Source: Monosiga brevicollis MX1 (taxonomy: Eukaryota > Opisthokonta > Choanoflagellata > Craspedida > Salpingoecidae). Taken from it: a stretch of 64,000 nt of DNA. Position numbers and translations under genes: made by a program. Each line of letters starts with the position of its first letter. Positions within the stretch are counted from its first letter, which is position 1. Under the pieces are notes generated by a model, which was not told the DNA's origin, did no database searches, and saw only the letters and a program-made list of their open reading frames with translations. The DNA lies in contig NW_001865074.1 of the NCBI RefSeq assembly GCF_000002865.3, forward strand, positions 111,722 to 175,721, read 5' to 3'. Shown here in pieces: positions 23,384 through 35,680 of this stretch.

Positions 23384-26300
23384 ATGGCGTCGACCCCGCC
23401 CAACTCCCCGCCGGCCTCTGCGACTCAGCCACCCGGCTCGCCAAGCTTTGGCGGTGGAGGACGCCGAGCTCGTAAGCGTGCCAAGCGACAAGAATCGGTG
23501 CCGGGACCCTCTCCAGAAGGGCAGGGCCCATCGCATGCGCACTCTCCTGAAGAACAAGACTCGGCGCCCGCGCGCTCTCCTGAAGCCCATGGTCCAGCAT
23601 CCTCTGCGCACCCCCCGAGAGCTCCCCCAAAGCCAATCGACCCATCAGGCCTTTGTCGGCATCTGACGGATCTCGTGTCTCAACTTGAAAGCACTCACCT
23701 GGCTCGGCTCAGCGACTGCTCAAAAGCAGCTGTCAGTCCCGAGGCGTGCATCTCAATACCTTTTGGCTGGGCGGGGCTAGAGTTTGACAGCCGAGGCACT
23801 GATCTCACAGGCACAATACTGCTCAAGGACTTCAGGGCCGAATCCTGGCTATCGGCGATAGAGACAGCGCTCAAACCTGGCCCACCCGTGGCTACTTGGG
23901 CCTCATTCCCGTCTGTTTCGCTCAGTCTTTTGCGCCTGCCACCTCCTTTGCCAGAGACCCACTTGGTCGCCCGCACCCATGAGCACATGCTTGCCGTCAC
24001 TGCTGGACTCCAGGCCACCTTGCGTTGCATACCACCGCTCAAAGGACAAAACGCGGACGAGGCCAACCTTGCTGCTCGCTTGCGACCTGCTCTCAACCTA
24101 CTGCATGACATTGCCATTCACGCGCGCTACCTGGCGCCCGAGCTATTGGATGCCACCACCCATCGTACCTTTCGCATCGAGCTTGCTCGTGCCATTGCAG
24201 CTGGCCTGGCCGCCTTGGTCAATGCCCATGATGATGTTGCCACTTCCAGCCCCGAGAGTGAGAGGGCTCAGCGTTGGCCCATTGCGTTCATCGACTGCTG
24301 CTTGGTGCTGGCTACGCTCGTGCCCCTTGCTGAAGCCAGAGACGGTCCACATTTGCTTCTGGCAATCCTAGATGGGTTATTGCACGTTCATCGTCGTCGG
24401 CCGTGGCTCTGGCGCCATCATGATTGCAATGTGCCACCAGAAGAACAGCTTGCTCAAGAAGGCACCCCCGAAATGAATGATTCCGAAGGCCCACTGTATC
24501 ATGCCGTCAAACTACTATCCCGCATCCTCCCCTCGCAAACGTTTTCAGTACTCTTGACCAAGATTATGCACAAGTTACAAAGCCTGCCGCTGAGCGGCCC
24601 TGAGTGCGTCCTACCCTGTGAACATGAGCTGAAGTCCAGATGGGATGTTGAAAGGGATGGTTGAAGGGAGACAGGGGAATCAGAGAGCTAGGTTATTGCG
24701 AGCTTGTCTTTGTCACTCAAAGTGTTGCACGGCTTTTTTTTGCTGGTCTTGGCCACAGAACGACTGTGCTGATAGCCTCGCAGGTGGAGGACGATTTATA
24801 TTTTCTTGCACGGTTGGCAAAGTTCAAGGTAGGATCTTGCACACTCGACGTGTCTTGCGCAGGTCCTGCAACACGTCGCAAGACCACGCTGCATCATCTT
24901 GCGCAGCCTCATCTGTGGCCTATCGACTTGTGCTGTTAGGGCGAGCAATCGGCCAGTGCTTCTCGCGTAGAATTGGGGCCTCTAGCTGCTGCTCTCGCAG
25001 CACTGAGCCAACAGCATACGGTGCGCTTCCCATGTCTTGATGGAGCCCTCGAAGCTTTTCTTCTCAATTCAGCACGATTCGTCGTTTAGGAGCCACTTTT
25101 GGACCGCATTATGCCATCCCTACGTCACTTGTCCTCTGTCATAGCACGTTCGTCTTGTCATGCCAACGGAACTGAACGCGGGCGTTCATATGCCACTATT
25201 CATTTCACTTTCTTCCTCGCTCATCTACCGCGCTTACCAACCTCTAGCCGAATTTGGCCTTGTGCAAGCGCTGTGGAACGAGCTTTCTCGCCCCTGCTAC
25301 TGGCATCGACAAGCGCCCCTTCTGGATCCCTTTTTGCAAGCCCCCTCAGCAGCAGTGCAAGGCCCAGTAGCTCATTTCGCTGTCTTGCTGCGTGACCTCG
25401 CGCAACAAGATGTCCAGCTGGCCATCCGCTTCATCAATCGGAACATGGCTCGCTTCCCAACGCAACCACATCCTGCTCGTCAACTTTATTGCCTCGACGA
25501 GAGCTTGAATCACTCCTTGTGTGGGATCTGCAATCTGGGCCACGTGTTACTTGCCTGTCTCAGTGCACTGTGGCATTTTCAGCTGCACGCTGGCGAGGAG
25601 CTGGGCAGCTTCCGGGGCAAAGTCCAGCGCTTGGCACAGCGTGTAAGCAGTATCTTTCACCAGTCGCTGTGGACACCTGAAGGCGCGGCGCGCACGGCTC
25701 GCAGCACTTGGTTGGCGTTGGTGTGCAAATTGGCGCATACTCAGCTCATGTACGGTATCGATCTTCAGCCTACGGGGCAGCTCTTGCGCGATCTTTGTGG
25801 GTTGGAGAGCCTTCAGCGTATGGATCCGCGTGTCTTACCTTGTCTTGAGGTTGTTTGGAAGGCCGCTGCACAGCGCGCGGTGCTCGGGGAGTACGAAGCT
25901 GCGGCCCCGCTACTCCAGCTCTTCATGCCTCAAGGCACAGCCGAGCTCCTTGCGATTTGGAATGCCGAGTACCTGCGCGCAACGCGAGCGCTGCCCGTCA
26001 GCGTGGTCATTTCTCTCCTCGAGACTGGGCTGCAAACTCCAACCGGCCTGTCAGCCATGGTCCGGCTTTGGTGTCTCAAGCGACTCCTGCCCCAACTTCA
26101 GCTGCTCCTCACTCAAGACAAACTGGACGCTAGTGTCGGCCCTCGGCTGGATCGTCTCTGGGTCCTTCTCTTGCTCTTGATGCAGCAAAACGATGCTGGT
26201 GCATCTGCACCTGAGCCTGATCATCCGCGCTTGCTGCGTCTACAAATTCTGGCCTGGTGGGCCGGACACGTGTCTACTCCCACCGCCCAATCCTGGGCCT

Positions 26301-29103
26301 TGGCTGCTCTGTTCTTACGCGACTGCCACCTCGAGCTCTGTGCAGCCTCCGTGGCACTCATGCTCTGGTCTGATCACCGGCAGCAAGTACGTGTTCACAA
26401 CTGCCTAGCACAAGGAAAAAACAAAGAACGTTCCACGGTGCTCGTGACCTCAAAAGCTGCAAAACCTTGCGTCAAAGTGTAGTTCCGCTCATCTCCCGTC
26501 CCGCATTCTGCATGAAATCGCCGCTCTGCTAGGGCTTGGATCAAGACGCAACATTGACGGCCGTGACGCTGCAGGACGACTTGGAATGGGCATCAACGTT
26601 GGCGCAATGGCAGGTCGCTGACCTGCCATGGGCAACACGCTTGGCCCTCATAGCCTCAGCGCTCAAAGCTGGACCGCAGCGTACCAGAACTTTTGAGCAA
26701 CAGCAACGGCGACGCCTTGAGCTCTTGCAGCGTTTGACCCGACGTGTTGTGCGTGATCCCAGTGTTCGGCTGGTCGACGATGTTGTCGTCAATGCCAACC
26801 GTCCCGTGGCGTTTCACGTTCAAACCATCGACGAAGCGGCGCGCACGCGGGTAGGCATTGGGCCCGATTTCACGAGGCGGTGCCAAATGGACAAACTATT
26901 GCAAATCGTCGTTGTTTGCATCCGCCTCTTCGTTGTCGACCTTCCTACCTTTGTCGTGGCTATGCCACCTCCACTCACCTTGGCCTGGTTGTTGCCTTGG
27001 TCTCTACATAGCTGGCCGAACTGTTGAGCCGCATCCCCAATGTTCCTGCCTCGGGCGCCGCAGGAGCACACCAAAGCGCCAACGTACAGCGACTCCATGC
27101 CCGCTTTTATGTGGAGGCCGTGGCCACTGTGCTGGTGGAAGCCGGTGCTGTCCTCTATCGCCAGCGTCACGAGAGCTTCTTCAATTGGGCCGTCAACAAG
27201 ATTTTCTGGCAGCCACCCCGTGCTGTAGGCGAATATGCTCGGGAGGAGCTGATGACCGTTTTTCTACCTGCTCTTTTTCGGGTTCTGGGCCAGCTTCAGC
27301 TGCCTGGAGATGCATACGTGCTTCGCATCCTCGACAAAATGTGCTTGCGCCCTTACTTTTACTCGGCGGCTTGCCCCACCTGCTTGGGGCTCTCCGACTC
27401 TCATCGCCGGCGAAGAGGCTTTGACAAGCACTTTGCAGAGGCTCTGTTGCAGCGAGCCAAGTTATTTGCCGAACTGGTGGGCGGCCACCCCTGCGAAGCT
27501 GGCAAGGCTTGGCTCCGCTTGTACTTGCTTGTGGGTCCCTTTCAGCACATGCTTTTACCGGAGGCCCCCCACGCACTTGCGGGCCCCCTCCTGCTCCTGG
27601 CCTGTCAAACGCTACGCTGGATTTCGCTACGTTACAAGGCGTGGGCCGACGGGGCAGCGCGGCAACTGATCAAGGCGATTGAGCATTCGGGGTCAAGCTC
27701 CGTTGGTACGTCCGCCGAGACCGGTCAAGAGGCTGCAACTGCAGCACGGGCGCAAGCAGCTCGCGCTGTCCTGACGACAGCTGCACAGAACGGAGCCGGG
27801 ACTGGTGTTATACCCGAGGCCATGCGCACGTTGATGCAGGTGTTTCGCCGTGCCGTGGACGAGACACACGTGACCATGGTTCCGCTCTTTAGTGCGCTAG
27901 CGCGTTTGGAGCATGATGCTCCCGCGACGGCCGTGGTGATTAGCACGCTTCGTCGCATGTTCAATACATATGTGGACATTCATGCCGCTGTGCAACACGT
28001 GCAACTGACCCTGGCACGCGAGCTCAACCTGACCACCCCTCCCACGCTGGTCACCCAAGCGGAAGCCGCGACGACAATGGTATGTTTTTTAGTTTTGCTA
28101 TCATTCACTGTCTCTCGTATTCACAAGAGGTCGCTTTGTTACTGCTTAGATGACGTTTTATCATGGGTTGCTTCAAAAAGAATGTCTTTGGCAGCTGTAC
28201 CGCATCAAACTGGCCGATCGCAAGGTACCGCTCAAAAGGGACTCAGCAGAGCCATGCTTTTGCTTGAGCTGTTTTTCGCAGCATCTCTAGCTTGGCTCGA
28301 ACAGGTTGGCGCGGCCATTCTGTGACACTGATGGCAGTCTGCTTCGGCCTTTAGGTCTCGCGGGAGGTGGCCAATTTGAGTGTGAGCGACCGGCGCGAAT
28401 TGCAAGACATGTTGGCCAAGTCCCAAACAGCTTTGCCACTCGGTGCGTGCTCTTGTGTCCTTGGCTTGAGTGGAGCAGAGAAGGGAGAGAGTTTGTTCGT
28501 GCGACAACGATACAGGCGAGCTTGCTAATATCATATCTGTGGTGCACCACACGCATAGCACGGCATGTGGAAACGTTGGCGCAAGCCAGCGCGCCCCCGA
28601 CACTGTGCGGGTGTGCAAGCGGAAACACGGCCGTTCCTATCCCACAAGCGCCTGCAGTAGAACGCTTGTGCTTTCTCGTTTTGAAGGTGGGCCCTTGCTT
28701 GACACACGGTGTGGCCGAGCACAGCCAATTTGCCAAACTCACCAGGCACTTTGATGACCAATCAGGACCGTGCGGCCGCTCTGCCCCAACCCGCCATGCA
28801 CTATGAACGTTTGGATCACGCTTTACGAGTTTTGACAACGGGTGTGTATGACTTATGATTTGTCTCATTTTCTCGCTGTCATTTGAGTGCGACGTACGTT
28901 GACAAAAGATTGACCTTACTTTCTCCCACTCTTTGTTGCTCTCGACCCCAGGCTCGGCGGCGGATGATCGTGTGGTGCAGGCCTTTGCACGATTTGGACA
29001 ACAACGACCGCCGGCACCGGCGATGACAGGCACCACCGCACCTGCTGGCATGGAGCCAGGAAATCATGCCGAAGTGTCACCCAGCACGCCTGAGATCGTA
29101 TGA
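23384..29103 (+). CDS. MMS22L: Large alpha-helical protein, MMS22L-like replication-repair factor
   Basis: Starts MASTPPNSPPASATQPPGSP with a disordered Pro/Ser and basic (GRRARKRAKRQE) N-terminus. Large open exons lie at 23384-24600, about 25100-26385 and 27010-28080, with smaller exons between and after, ending TGA at 29101-29103. The body is helical with no catalytic motifs. Segments that line up in order with animal MMS22L include ALWNELSRPCYWHRQAPLL, TWLALVCKLAHTQLM, LLQLFMPQGTAELLAIWNAE, FFNWAVNKIFWQPPRA with VFLPALFRVLGQLQLPG, LDKMCLRPYF, TLMQVFRRAVDETHVTMVP and TAVVISTLRRMF. Known role of MMS22L with TONSL: binding replisome-associated histones and loading RAD51 at stalled forks. Identity rests on remembered motif order and hydrophobic pattern only; another HEAT-like scaffold is possible. 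Small exons between 24600 and 25160 are only partly resolved. Confidence 0.5.
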
Positions 29104-29433
29104 AGACGGCACGGTTCAGCGGCTGAGCCGCACGGGTTGTTTTGAGCCATGGAAGGAAAAATTGACTGCTAAGCATCCGTTTATTGTTTATAGATTGAAC
29201 AAGGTTGCCTGCCTCCCCAATGGTCTTTTTCAAAGAAAACCGGCTGCATTGCAGGCGTGGGGCGAGAGCGTCACAAACATGATGCGTCGGCAAAAAAGGG
29301 AGAGCGAGACACAGGCAGGCTTAAAACCAAGAAGAATGCGGATGAGTGTGGGTGGTTTCCCCCCCACCCGTCCCAAGAAAAAAAAAATTATATCGCGTGC
29401 AAATGTTGACATGCAAAGATGCAGTGGGTGAAC

Positions 29434-30484
29434 TCAGTTCCAGAGCTTTGCTTTCTCAGCAAGACGTGCCCGGGCTTCAGCGCGCTGCTTCTTCTCTTCT
29501 TCCTCGCGCTTCTTCTTCTCGGCAGCCAGGCGCTTCTGTTCCTCAGCATAGGGGTCGCCATTGTCGACGGCCTTTTGGGCTGCCCGTTGCTTAGCACCGG
29601 CTTGAATTTCACGCTTGTTGCGCTCGAGCTGATCCTCGTTGCGCATGGCCTCGAGCTCAGCCTTGGCACGCATGCCCTTGACACCACCCTGCTCGGCTTG
29701 GGCCTCCAATTGCTTGATCTTTTCTTCGCGGGCCTGCTTCTCGGCAAGGGCTTGCTGGTAAGCATCAATGGCAGCCTCGAGGGCACGCAAAAGGTGCTCA
29801 ATCTGATGGTCCTTCTCCTCAAACAGCTCGGGCAGCTTCTTCTCATACTTGTACATGCAGTACTCGATAAAGCTGACACGGTTGTTGCTGTCGAGATCAA
29901 TCTCCTTCAGAGCTGCGCAAGACAAAACGGCAAGTCAGTTTGAAGTCGGAGCTGCTGCGAGAGATTGTGCGACTGTATGCTGCCAAGTCATATCACGAAC
30001 CGTCACGAAGCTCCTTGACGGTGAGCGTTTCGCCGCGGCGTTCGAGGAAGAGGTGCGCCTTGTCCTCTTCCAGCTCGCGAACCACGCCAGTACTATCAAC
30101 AACGGATCAGACATCAATGAGCATCTCATGTGTTCCTGTGATAGGAGCAAAGCACGAAGTGGGGGAGCGATGACAAACATACTCGGGGGCATATTTCTTA
30201 AACTCTTCAGCAAGGTCCAGAACCTCCTCAAACTTGCCCGAGAACTCGGAGACAAAGGCGCGAAGAAAAGTCTTGGCCTGCGCATCGATGGAAGTCGCCG
30301 TCACCTCCTAAAGTCCCCGTGCAAAACAGGGCCAAGTTTATACCAGCATTGGTGAGAAGCAGGCGCTGGGGACAAGGCACAGCAGGTAGGGTAGGGTAGG
30401 GTAGGACAGAGGGAACGAACGCACATCAAACTTCTCGCGGATCTCCTCCTCCGTGAGCGGGGGCTTCTCCTCCTTGGGGGGCAT
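29434..30484 (-). CDS. Ca2+-regulated actin-bundling protein (Dictyostelium ABP34-like)
   Basis: Start at 30484 gives MPPKEEKPPLTEEEIREKFD. The second exon has SIDAQAKTFLRAFVSEFSGK and FEEVLDLAEEFKKYAP (30180-30305). A third exon near 30000-30090 reads VVRELEEDKAHLFLERRGET. The last exon (29434-29915) opens with KEIDLDSNNRVSFIEYCMYK, containing a canonical EF-hand loop (D-x-D-x-N-x-x-V-S-F-x-E), then a long charged coiled coil rich in Glu, Lys and Ala, ending KAKLWN. The order of helical N-domain, EF-hand and basic/acidic coiled C-domain matches the 34-kDa calcium-inhibited F-actin bundling protein known from amoebae. Expected role: Ca2+-tuned bundling of filaments in the cortex or in filopodia/microvilli. 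Convergent with the MMS22L-like gene. Confidence 0.75.
30386..30405. repeat. Short (GTAGG)4 tract inside an intron
   Basis: Four tandem GTAGG pentamers within the intron of the actin-bundling gene. Superficially telomere-like (TAGGG) but too short and internal. Confidence 0.9.
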
Positions 30485-30794
30485 GATGCAGGTTATTTGG
30501 GGCAAGAAGAATGCGCACAGGACTTCTAGAGACAGGGTACGAGAAGCAGGTTACCGTAAGCTACAACACAAGCTGTCCCGCCCCGCCCCCGCCACACAGA
30601 GAAGACCAGAGCCACGTGCGCACAACATTACACAGCCAAGATAGGCCAACCCAATCCTACCCAGCACACCCCATCCCATCCCCCCTCTCCCCTCTGTCCT
30701 CCCACTGCGGCCCCACCCAACACCGAGCCCGTGTCAGTCTGCCACTGCCATATCCAGCAAAAAGCTCACCAGACGAGAAAAATGAATCGTGTGC

Positions 30795-30963
<169 letters not shown>

Positions 30964-31388
30964 AGGTGGAACAAAACAAAACAAAACTCCAACTCGACAT
31001 CAGCAGCAACAACTTCTCCATATTTTGCGTAAATAAGTCTCTTGGTTTCTCTGTGCGATATTGTGTAAGTGTTTTTGTTTTCTACATGTACTGTGTAAGT
31101 TACTGATAGAACTCGCCACACACACACACACACACAAAGGAAAAAGCGCGCTGGTTGTGCGTCATTGGCTTGCTTATTTTTCAATGCTTGGGATGCAATA
31201 CTTGACTCCTCTGCTTATTGACAAAATCGCAAAGAAAGCGCTGGTGCCTTTGATGTTTGCTTGCTTGCTTGCATTGGCCGTCATCGTAGCTCGACACGCG
31301 ACACAGCAGGGCCTCCATCTTCTGCTATTGGGCGCATGCCGTGCGGCCGTAGGGCAGCCTGCTGTATCGCGCATTAGCACTGAAGGGG

Positions 31389-33194
31389 ATGCGCTTCTGC
31401 CTTTGGACATGCCTTGTACTAGTCACAGCCCTCTGTGCTCATGGATTGACGCCACCCTCGCCAGCATGTCGGCGCGCCGTGGATGAGCTTGCCAGCCAGG
31501 CCCAGGTTCGCTTCGCGATTGATGCTCGTCATGTTGGCTCGCGTCTGCTCACAATAACATTGTCCTTGGGATGTGATATAGGTGCCCACGGCCTGGGGGC
31601 GGCAAGCTCTTGTTGTCATTGCCGTGTCGTACAATTTCCGCCACCTAGGTTTGAACTCTTTCCGAGCAGTTCAACGCTTCAACGTGAGCCATCCGTGCTG
31701 ACCCGCTTCTGCCGCTCGTGCCTATCGAGCAGACGATGCGCACCGAGCTCATGGCTCTTGGTGCATTCTTCGTGTCGACAATCATTGCCTGCTTTCTCTC
31801 ACATCTCCCCAAAGGCCCCTGCAAGTCCCCTCTGCTTGGATGAGCCAGCAGTTGCTTGGCTACTTCAGTATAACATATCCTGCCCGCTGGTGGTTCTCCA
31901 GGCGGAGCCGTCCATGTCCACCCATTCCGGCCAACGTGCTACTGACAAAAATCGCGCACAACAGCATGCTCGTCTCTGGACGCTTCGCATGCATCTCGTG
32001 GCTGGTCTCGTGGCACGCCATATCGATGTCTTTATTCTTGATGCAGACGCCGTTTGGAATAAAGACGTGCTTGCCTATCTAGTTCGTATCCTCCTGACAG
32101 CTTTGCCAGCAGCACCAAGTAGCCAACGGGCTCACCCGCATTCCTCACTCTAGGCACGGCTTCGTCGACTGTACGGCTCTTTGATTGGGCATGAGCAAGG
32201 GCCTGACATTGTTGGGCAACGTGGCTCGTACGTGACCCGTCCCAAACGCACTCGGTGTTGGACGGATGCAAGCTGCACGATACCCCCCCCCCCGGCAAAA
32301 AAACAAAAAAACAAAACAAAAAGAAACCCCCCCATTTCTGGTCACTTGGACTGGCTGCTCCTACCCTTTTTCAGTTTTCCATTAGCTCTGGGCCAAGCGA
32401 CCCTGGGCAGTACGCTATGTGGTGGCATGCTTTTCGTCCGTGCATCGACAGCCACGATTCAGGTAGGCCTTGTGCCCTCAACGACGGCGTTCAACTCGCC
32501 GCAGGGTCATGTGCGTCGGCGCTCTCTACGCTCACTTCAATCTTTTCCACGCTTCGTCTGGGCTCCATAGCTGTTCCGTGCTATTGCGATTCATATGGAT
32601 GAGTTTCAGTATGACGATCAGGTTTGTGGTTCACTCAGCATCCGGTGTCCAGCCTCAAGCGTTTACCAACGGCCGACTCACGTTGATCAAGCAGGTGGCT
32701 GTGAACGCGCTCCTTTTTCAAGCAGCAGGCGGTCAGAAGCTAGGCGCCTTGCGACAGCGCCAACCAATGCCCATGCCAGAGCGCTGGCTCTGGCTCACGC
32801 CTCAGGAGTTCCATGGCCCGGGTCTCGCCACAACGCACCTAGCTTATGTCCACTCTCGTCAACTGGCTCTTGCTCGGATATTACCGGGCCCAGTTATGGT
32901 GGGTCAGGATCTCATACAGCTTCAAACCAACATCACCGTACGTATCATGAAAGGCAACGCCGGCGGGTCGGTCTGGTTGCACAGTGAGCAAGGTTCTGCT
33001 GCAGGTGCCTCACGTTTCCACTGCTGCGCTCATAGGTCGGGTACCTGCCACACTCAACCTTCCCGCGGCGTTGCCCGGCCAAAATCAACCTTGCTGAGCT
33101 CATGGCCATTCACTGCTTTGGCGATGATGAGACTCAACGATACAACAGGCTCGTGGCACTAGGCCTCTGGTTTCTTGCCGTTCCACCAGCCTGA
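31389..33194 (+). CDS. Secreted or Golgi nucleotide-sugar transferase, copy 1 (PF03407-like)
   Basis: Exon 1 (31389-31505) encodes MRFCLWTCLVLVTALCAHGL, a signal peptide or signal anchor. The second exon starts at 31582 after TATAG and gives ALVVIAVSYNFRHLGLNSFR, the first GT-A beta strand and helix. A later exon has SPLCLDEPAVAWLLQYNISC and the metal-binding DxD motif in HIDVFILDADAVWNKDVLAY. Further exons give ATLGSTLCGGMLFVR and AVNALLFQAAGGQKLGAL, and the end is LMAIHCFGDDETQRYNRLVA (TGA at 33192-33194). This strand-DxD-helix order is that of nucleotide-diphospho-sugar transferases found in plants, algae and many protists. Donor and acceptor sugars are unknown. It is the first of a tandem pair with the next gene and shares intron positions with it. 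Confidence 0.75.
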
Positions 33195-33582
33195 ACGACG
33201 GAACAGCAACGGTCAAAAAGCATGTTATCCTTTTGGCTCCCATGTTCAGACAAGCTCGCCAGCGTTTTAGAGTTGCGCTTCATGATTATTATTGAAAAAG
33301 CATCAAAGCATGCATCCCGACCCCACCTGAAACTTCGATTCGAGTATCCCACACGCATGTTCTTGTTGCCACTCGCCAAGCCGTTCCTATGAACTGTCGC
33401 CAGATGCTGCAGTTTGTTCGTTTTGTGCAGATTGACTGGCTGCTGGCTCTATGTGTGAACGTTGAACGTGTCGAATTCATCCTCACACTTCATTACAATG
33501 TCATGTACATGTAATTAATTTATCATGTCACGTGCATTGGACTTATTTTTCATTGATTTGCTTGCTTCATCACACAGACATC
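33195..33582. other. Spacer between tandem glycosyltransferase genes
   Basis: About 390 bases, more AT-rich than the genes, with ATTATTATTG near 33285 and a TACATGTAATTAATTTATCATG palindromic AT-rich patch at 33504-33526. It must hold the 3' UTR of copy 1 and the promoter of copy 2. No gene seen. Confidence 0.5.
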
Positions 33583-35388
33583 ATGCGACTGCAAATTGGG
33601 TTTGGAGCATGCCTCGCACTCGTCTTGGCTCTCTGTGCTCATGGATTGACGCCATCTTCGCCGTCGACGGGGCCCGTCGTGGATGAGCTGGCCAGACTGG
33701 CTGGGGTTGGTTGAGCCAGGCAATCTTGATCTTGTCATGATGGATCGCTCACGTCGTCAGCTTGCTCACGTCTACTCACGGTCTCGGTGTGATTGTTCAT
33801 GTGTACGAAATAGGTGCCCAAGGCCTGGGGGCGTCCAACTCTTGTTGTCATCGCAGTGTCGTACAGTTTCCGCCTTCTCGGATTGAACTCTTTACGTGCA
33901 ACACAACGCTTCAACGTAGGCCATCCTGAGCTGGCTCTGCTGCTCGAGTGCATCTTGTTCCGTCCTCACAGAGCTTGCCATATTCTGTGTCTTGCATCTG
34001 GCGGTTCTTTTTCATGCTTTCCCTCGTATCTATCTACCAAGGCTCCGGCAAGCCTCTTGTGCTTGGATGAGCAAACTGTCGGCTGGTTACAGCAATACAA
34101 CATATCGTGTCCCCTTGTTGTTCTTGACGATGAGCCGTTTGTGCCCACCGATACAAACATTCACTCGAATAAAAAGCGTGCCGAGCAGCTATCTCGCCTG
34201 TGGGCTCTTCGCATGCATGTCGTGGCTGGCCTTCTTGCTCGCAACATTGACGTCTTTGTCCTTGATGCAGATGCCGTCTGGAATCAAGACGTGCTTGCCT
34301 ATCTGGTCCGTGCCGTTTTAACAGACGCATCGCCAGCAGTGCCACCGTGAACGTGACAATTCACCAGCGTCCCCCCTCTCGCTAGGCCGGAATTCGTCGA
34401 CTCTATGCCCCTGAGATTGGGCATGAGCAAGGCCCTGATATCGTCGGGCAACGCGGCTCGTACGTTATCCGTCCCAAAAGCATTCAACGCCATACTCGTG
34501 CTGGCTCATTTTGGGCCACAGAGACCCAACATTCTTCGATGGCCTGATCTGGTCTGGCCTGCTCTCTTTCAGATTCCCACAAGCTTTGGGTGAAGCGACC
34601 CTGGGCAGTACGCTCTGTGGTGGGATGATTTTTTTTCGTGCATCGCCAGCCGTGGCTCAGGTGCGGGTTTGCCTAAGCTATGCTTTCTGTGTTGTGGGCC
34701 AGCTCCGAAATCACCCAAGTCTTTCTCGTGCTTTGTTCCATAGCTCTTCGATGTCATTGCACATCACATGGACATGTTCGAGTACGATGATCAGGTCTGT
34801 CGCCTGTTCAGGAACCCGTGGTTGCTTTGTCAAACCTGAAGCATGCACCAACAGTTGGTTTGTCTGGGCAAACTAGGTGGCGGTGAATGCGCTCCTGTTT
34901 CAAGCAGCAGGAGGGCAGCAGCTAGCCCCTTTGCGAAAGCATAAGCATAACGCCATGCCCATACCAGATCATTGGATTTGGCTCACACCTTCAGAAAACC
35001 AGGACCTGAGTCCCACCGCGTTGCATTTAAATTATGTCGACTCTCGTCAGCTGGCCCTTGCTCGGGTAATTCCGAGCTCGGCTAAGTTGGGCCATGAAAT
35101 TGTCATGCGGCTTCAAGCCAACATCACCGTACGTATTGGGAAAGGCGGCGCTAGTTGTCGTGGGTGCATAGCTTGCTTTGCAAAGTGACAAATTTCGATC
35201 AGCTGCACCTCAAGCTTCTGATACGCTTATAGGTGGGGTATCTGCCGCATTCGGCCTTCCCGCGCCGATGCCCGACTGAAATCAACTCTGATGAGCTTGT
35301 GGCCATCCACTGCTTTGGCGATACTTCATCGTCACGCTATAACCGACTCGTCGCACTTGACCTCTGGTTTCTTGATTCATCGCCATAA
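33583..35388 (+). CDS. Secreted or Golgi nucleotide-sugar transferase, copy 2 (tandem paralogue)
   Basis: Starts MRLQIGFGACLALVLALCAH, a signal sequence sharing ALCAHGLTP with copy 1. The second exon begins after GAAATAG at about 33809 with TLVVIAVSYSFRLLGLNSLR. Then come ASLLCLDEQTVGWLQQYNIS, PLVVLDDEPFVPTDTN and the DxD segment NIDVFVLDADAVWNQDVLAY. The Cys-Gly loop ATLGSTLCGGMIFFR, FDVIAHHMDMFEYDDQ and VNALLFQAAGGQQLAPL follow, and WIWLTPSENQ and LNYVDSRQLALARVI come before the end at ELVAIHCFGDTSSSRYNRLV (TAA 35386-35388). All domain landmarks of copy 1 are kept in the same exon order, so both copies appear functional. The two proteins differ most in the region after the signal peptide and around the acceptor-side loops. 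Confidence 0.78.
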
Positions 35389-35680
35389 CATGCAAATGAC
35401 AAGACATTTAAAATTTTTACGATTGACTCGCGCGTGTATACGAGGAATCGAGCTGATAGACTTGATGATCCAATTGGACACAACCTTGTTCCCAGCCTCG
35501 GCTTCACATCTCATTGAAGAAAGACGACTTGGCAATGAGAAGCCATGGCCAAACACAAACAACAATGACATCAACTCGAAACAAAAAGAATCGTAACGAC
35601 CTTGAGGACGAGATGCACACTGCGGATTTCTACTCGCAAGGACGCAGCAGCTTCTCAAGTACAATAAGGAGGCTTCAACC

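Noticed and set aside
30386-30405. Interstitial telomere repeat
   Set aside because: Only four GTAGG units inside a gene's intron. No subtelomeric features.
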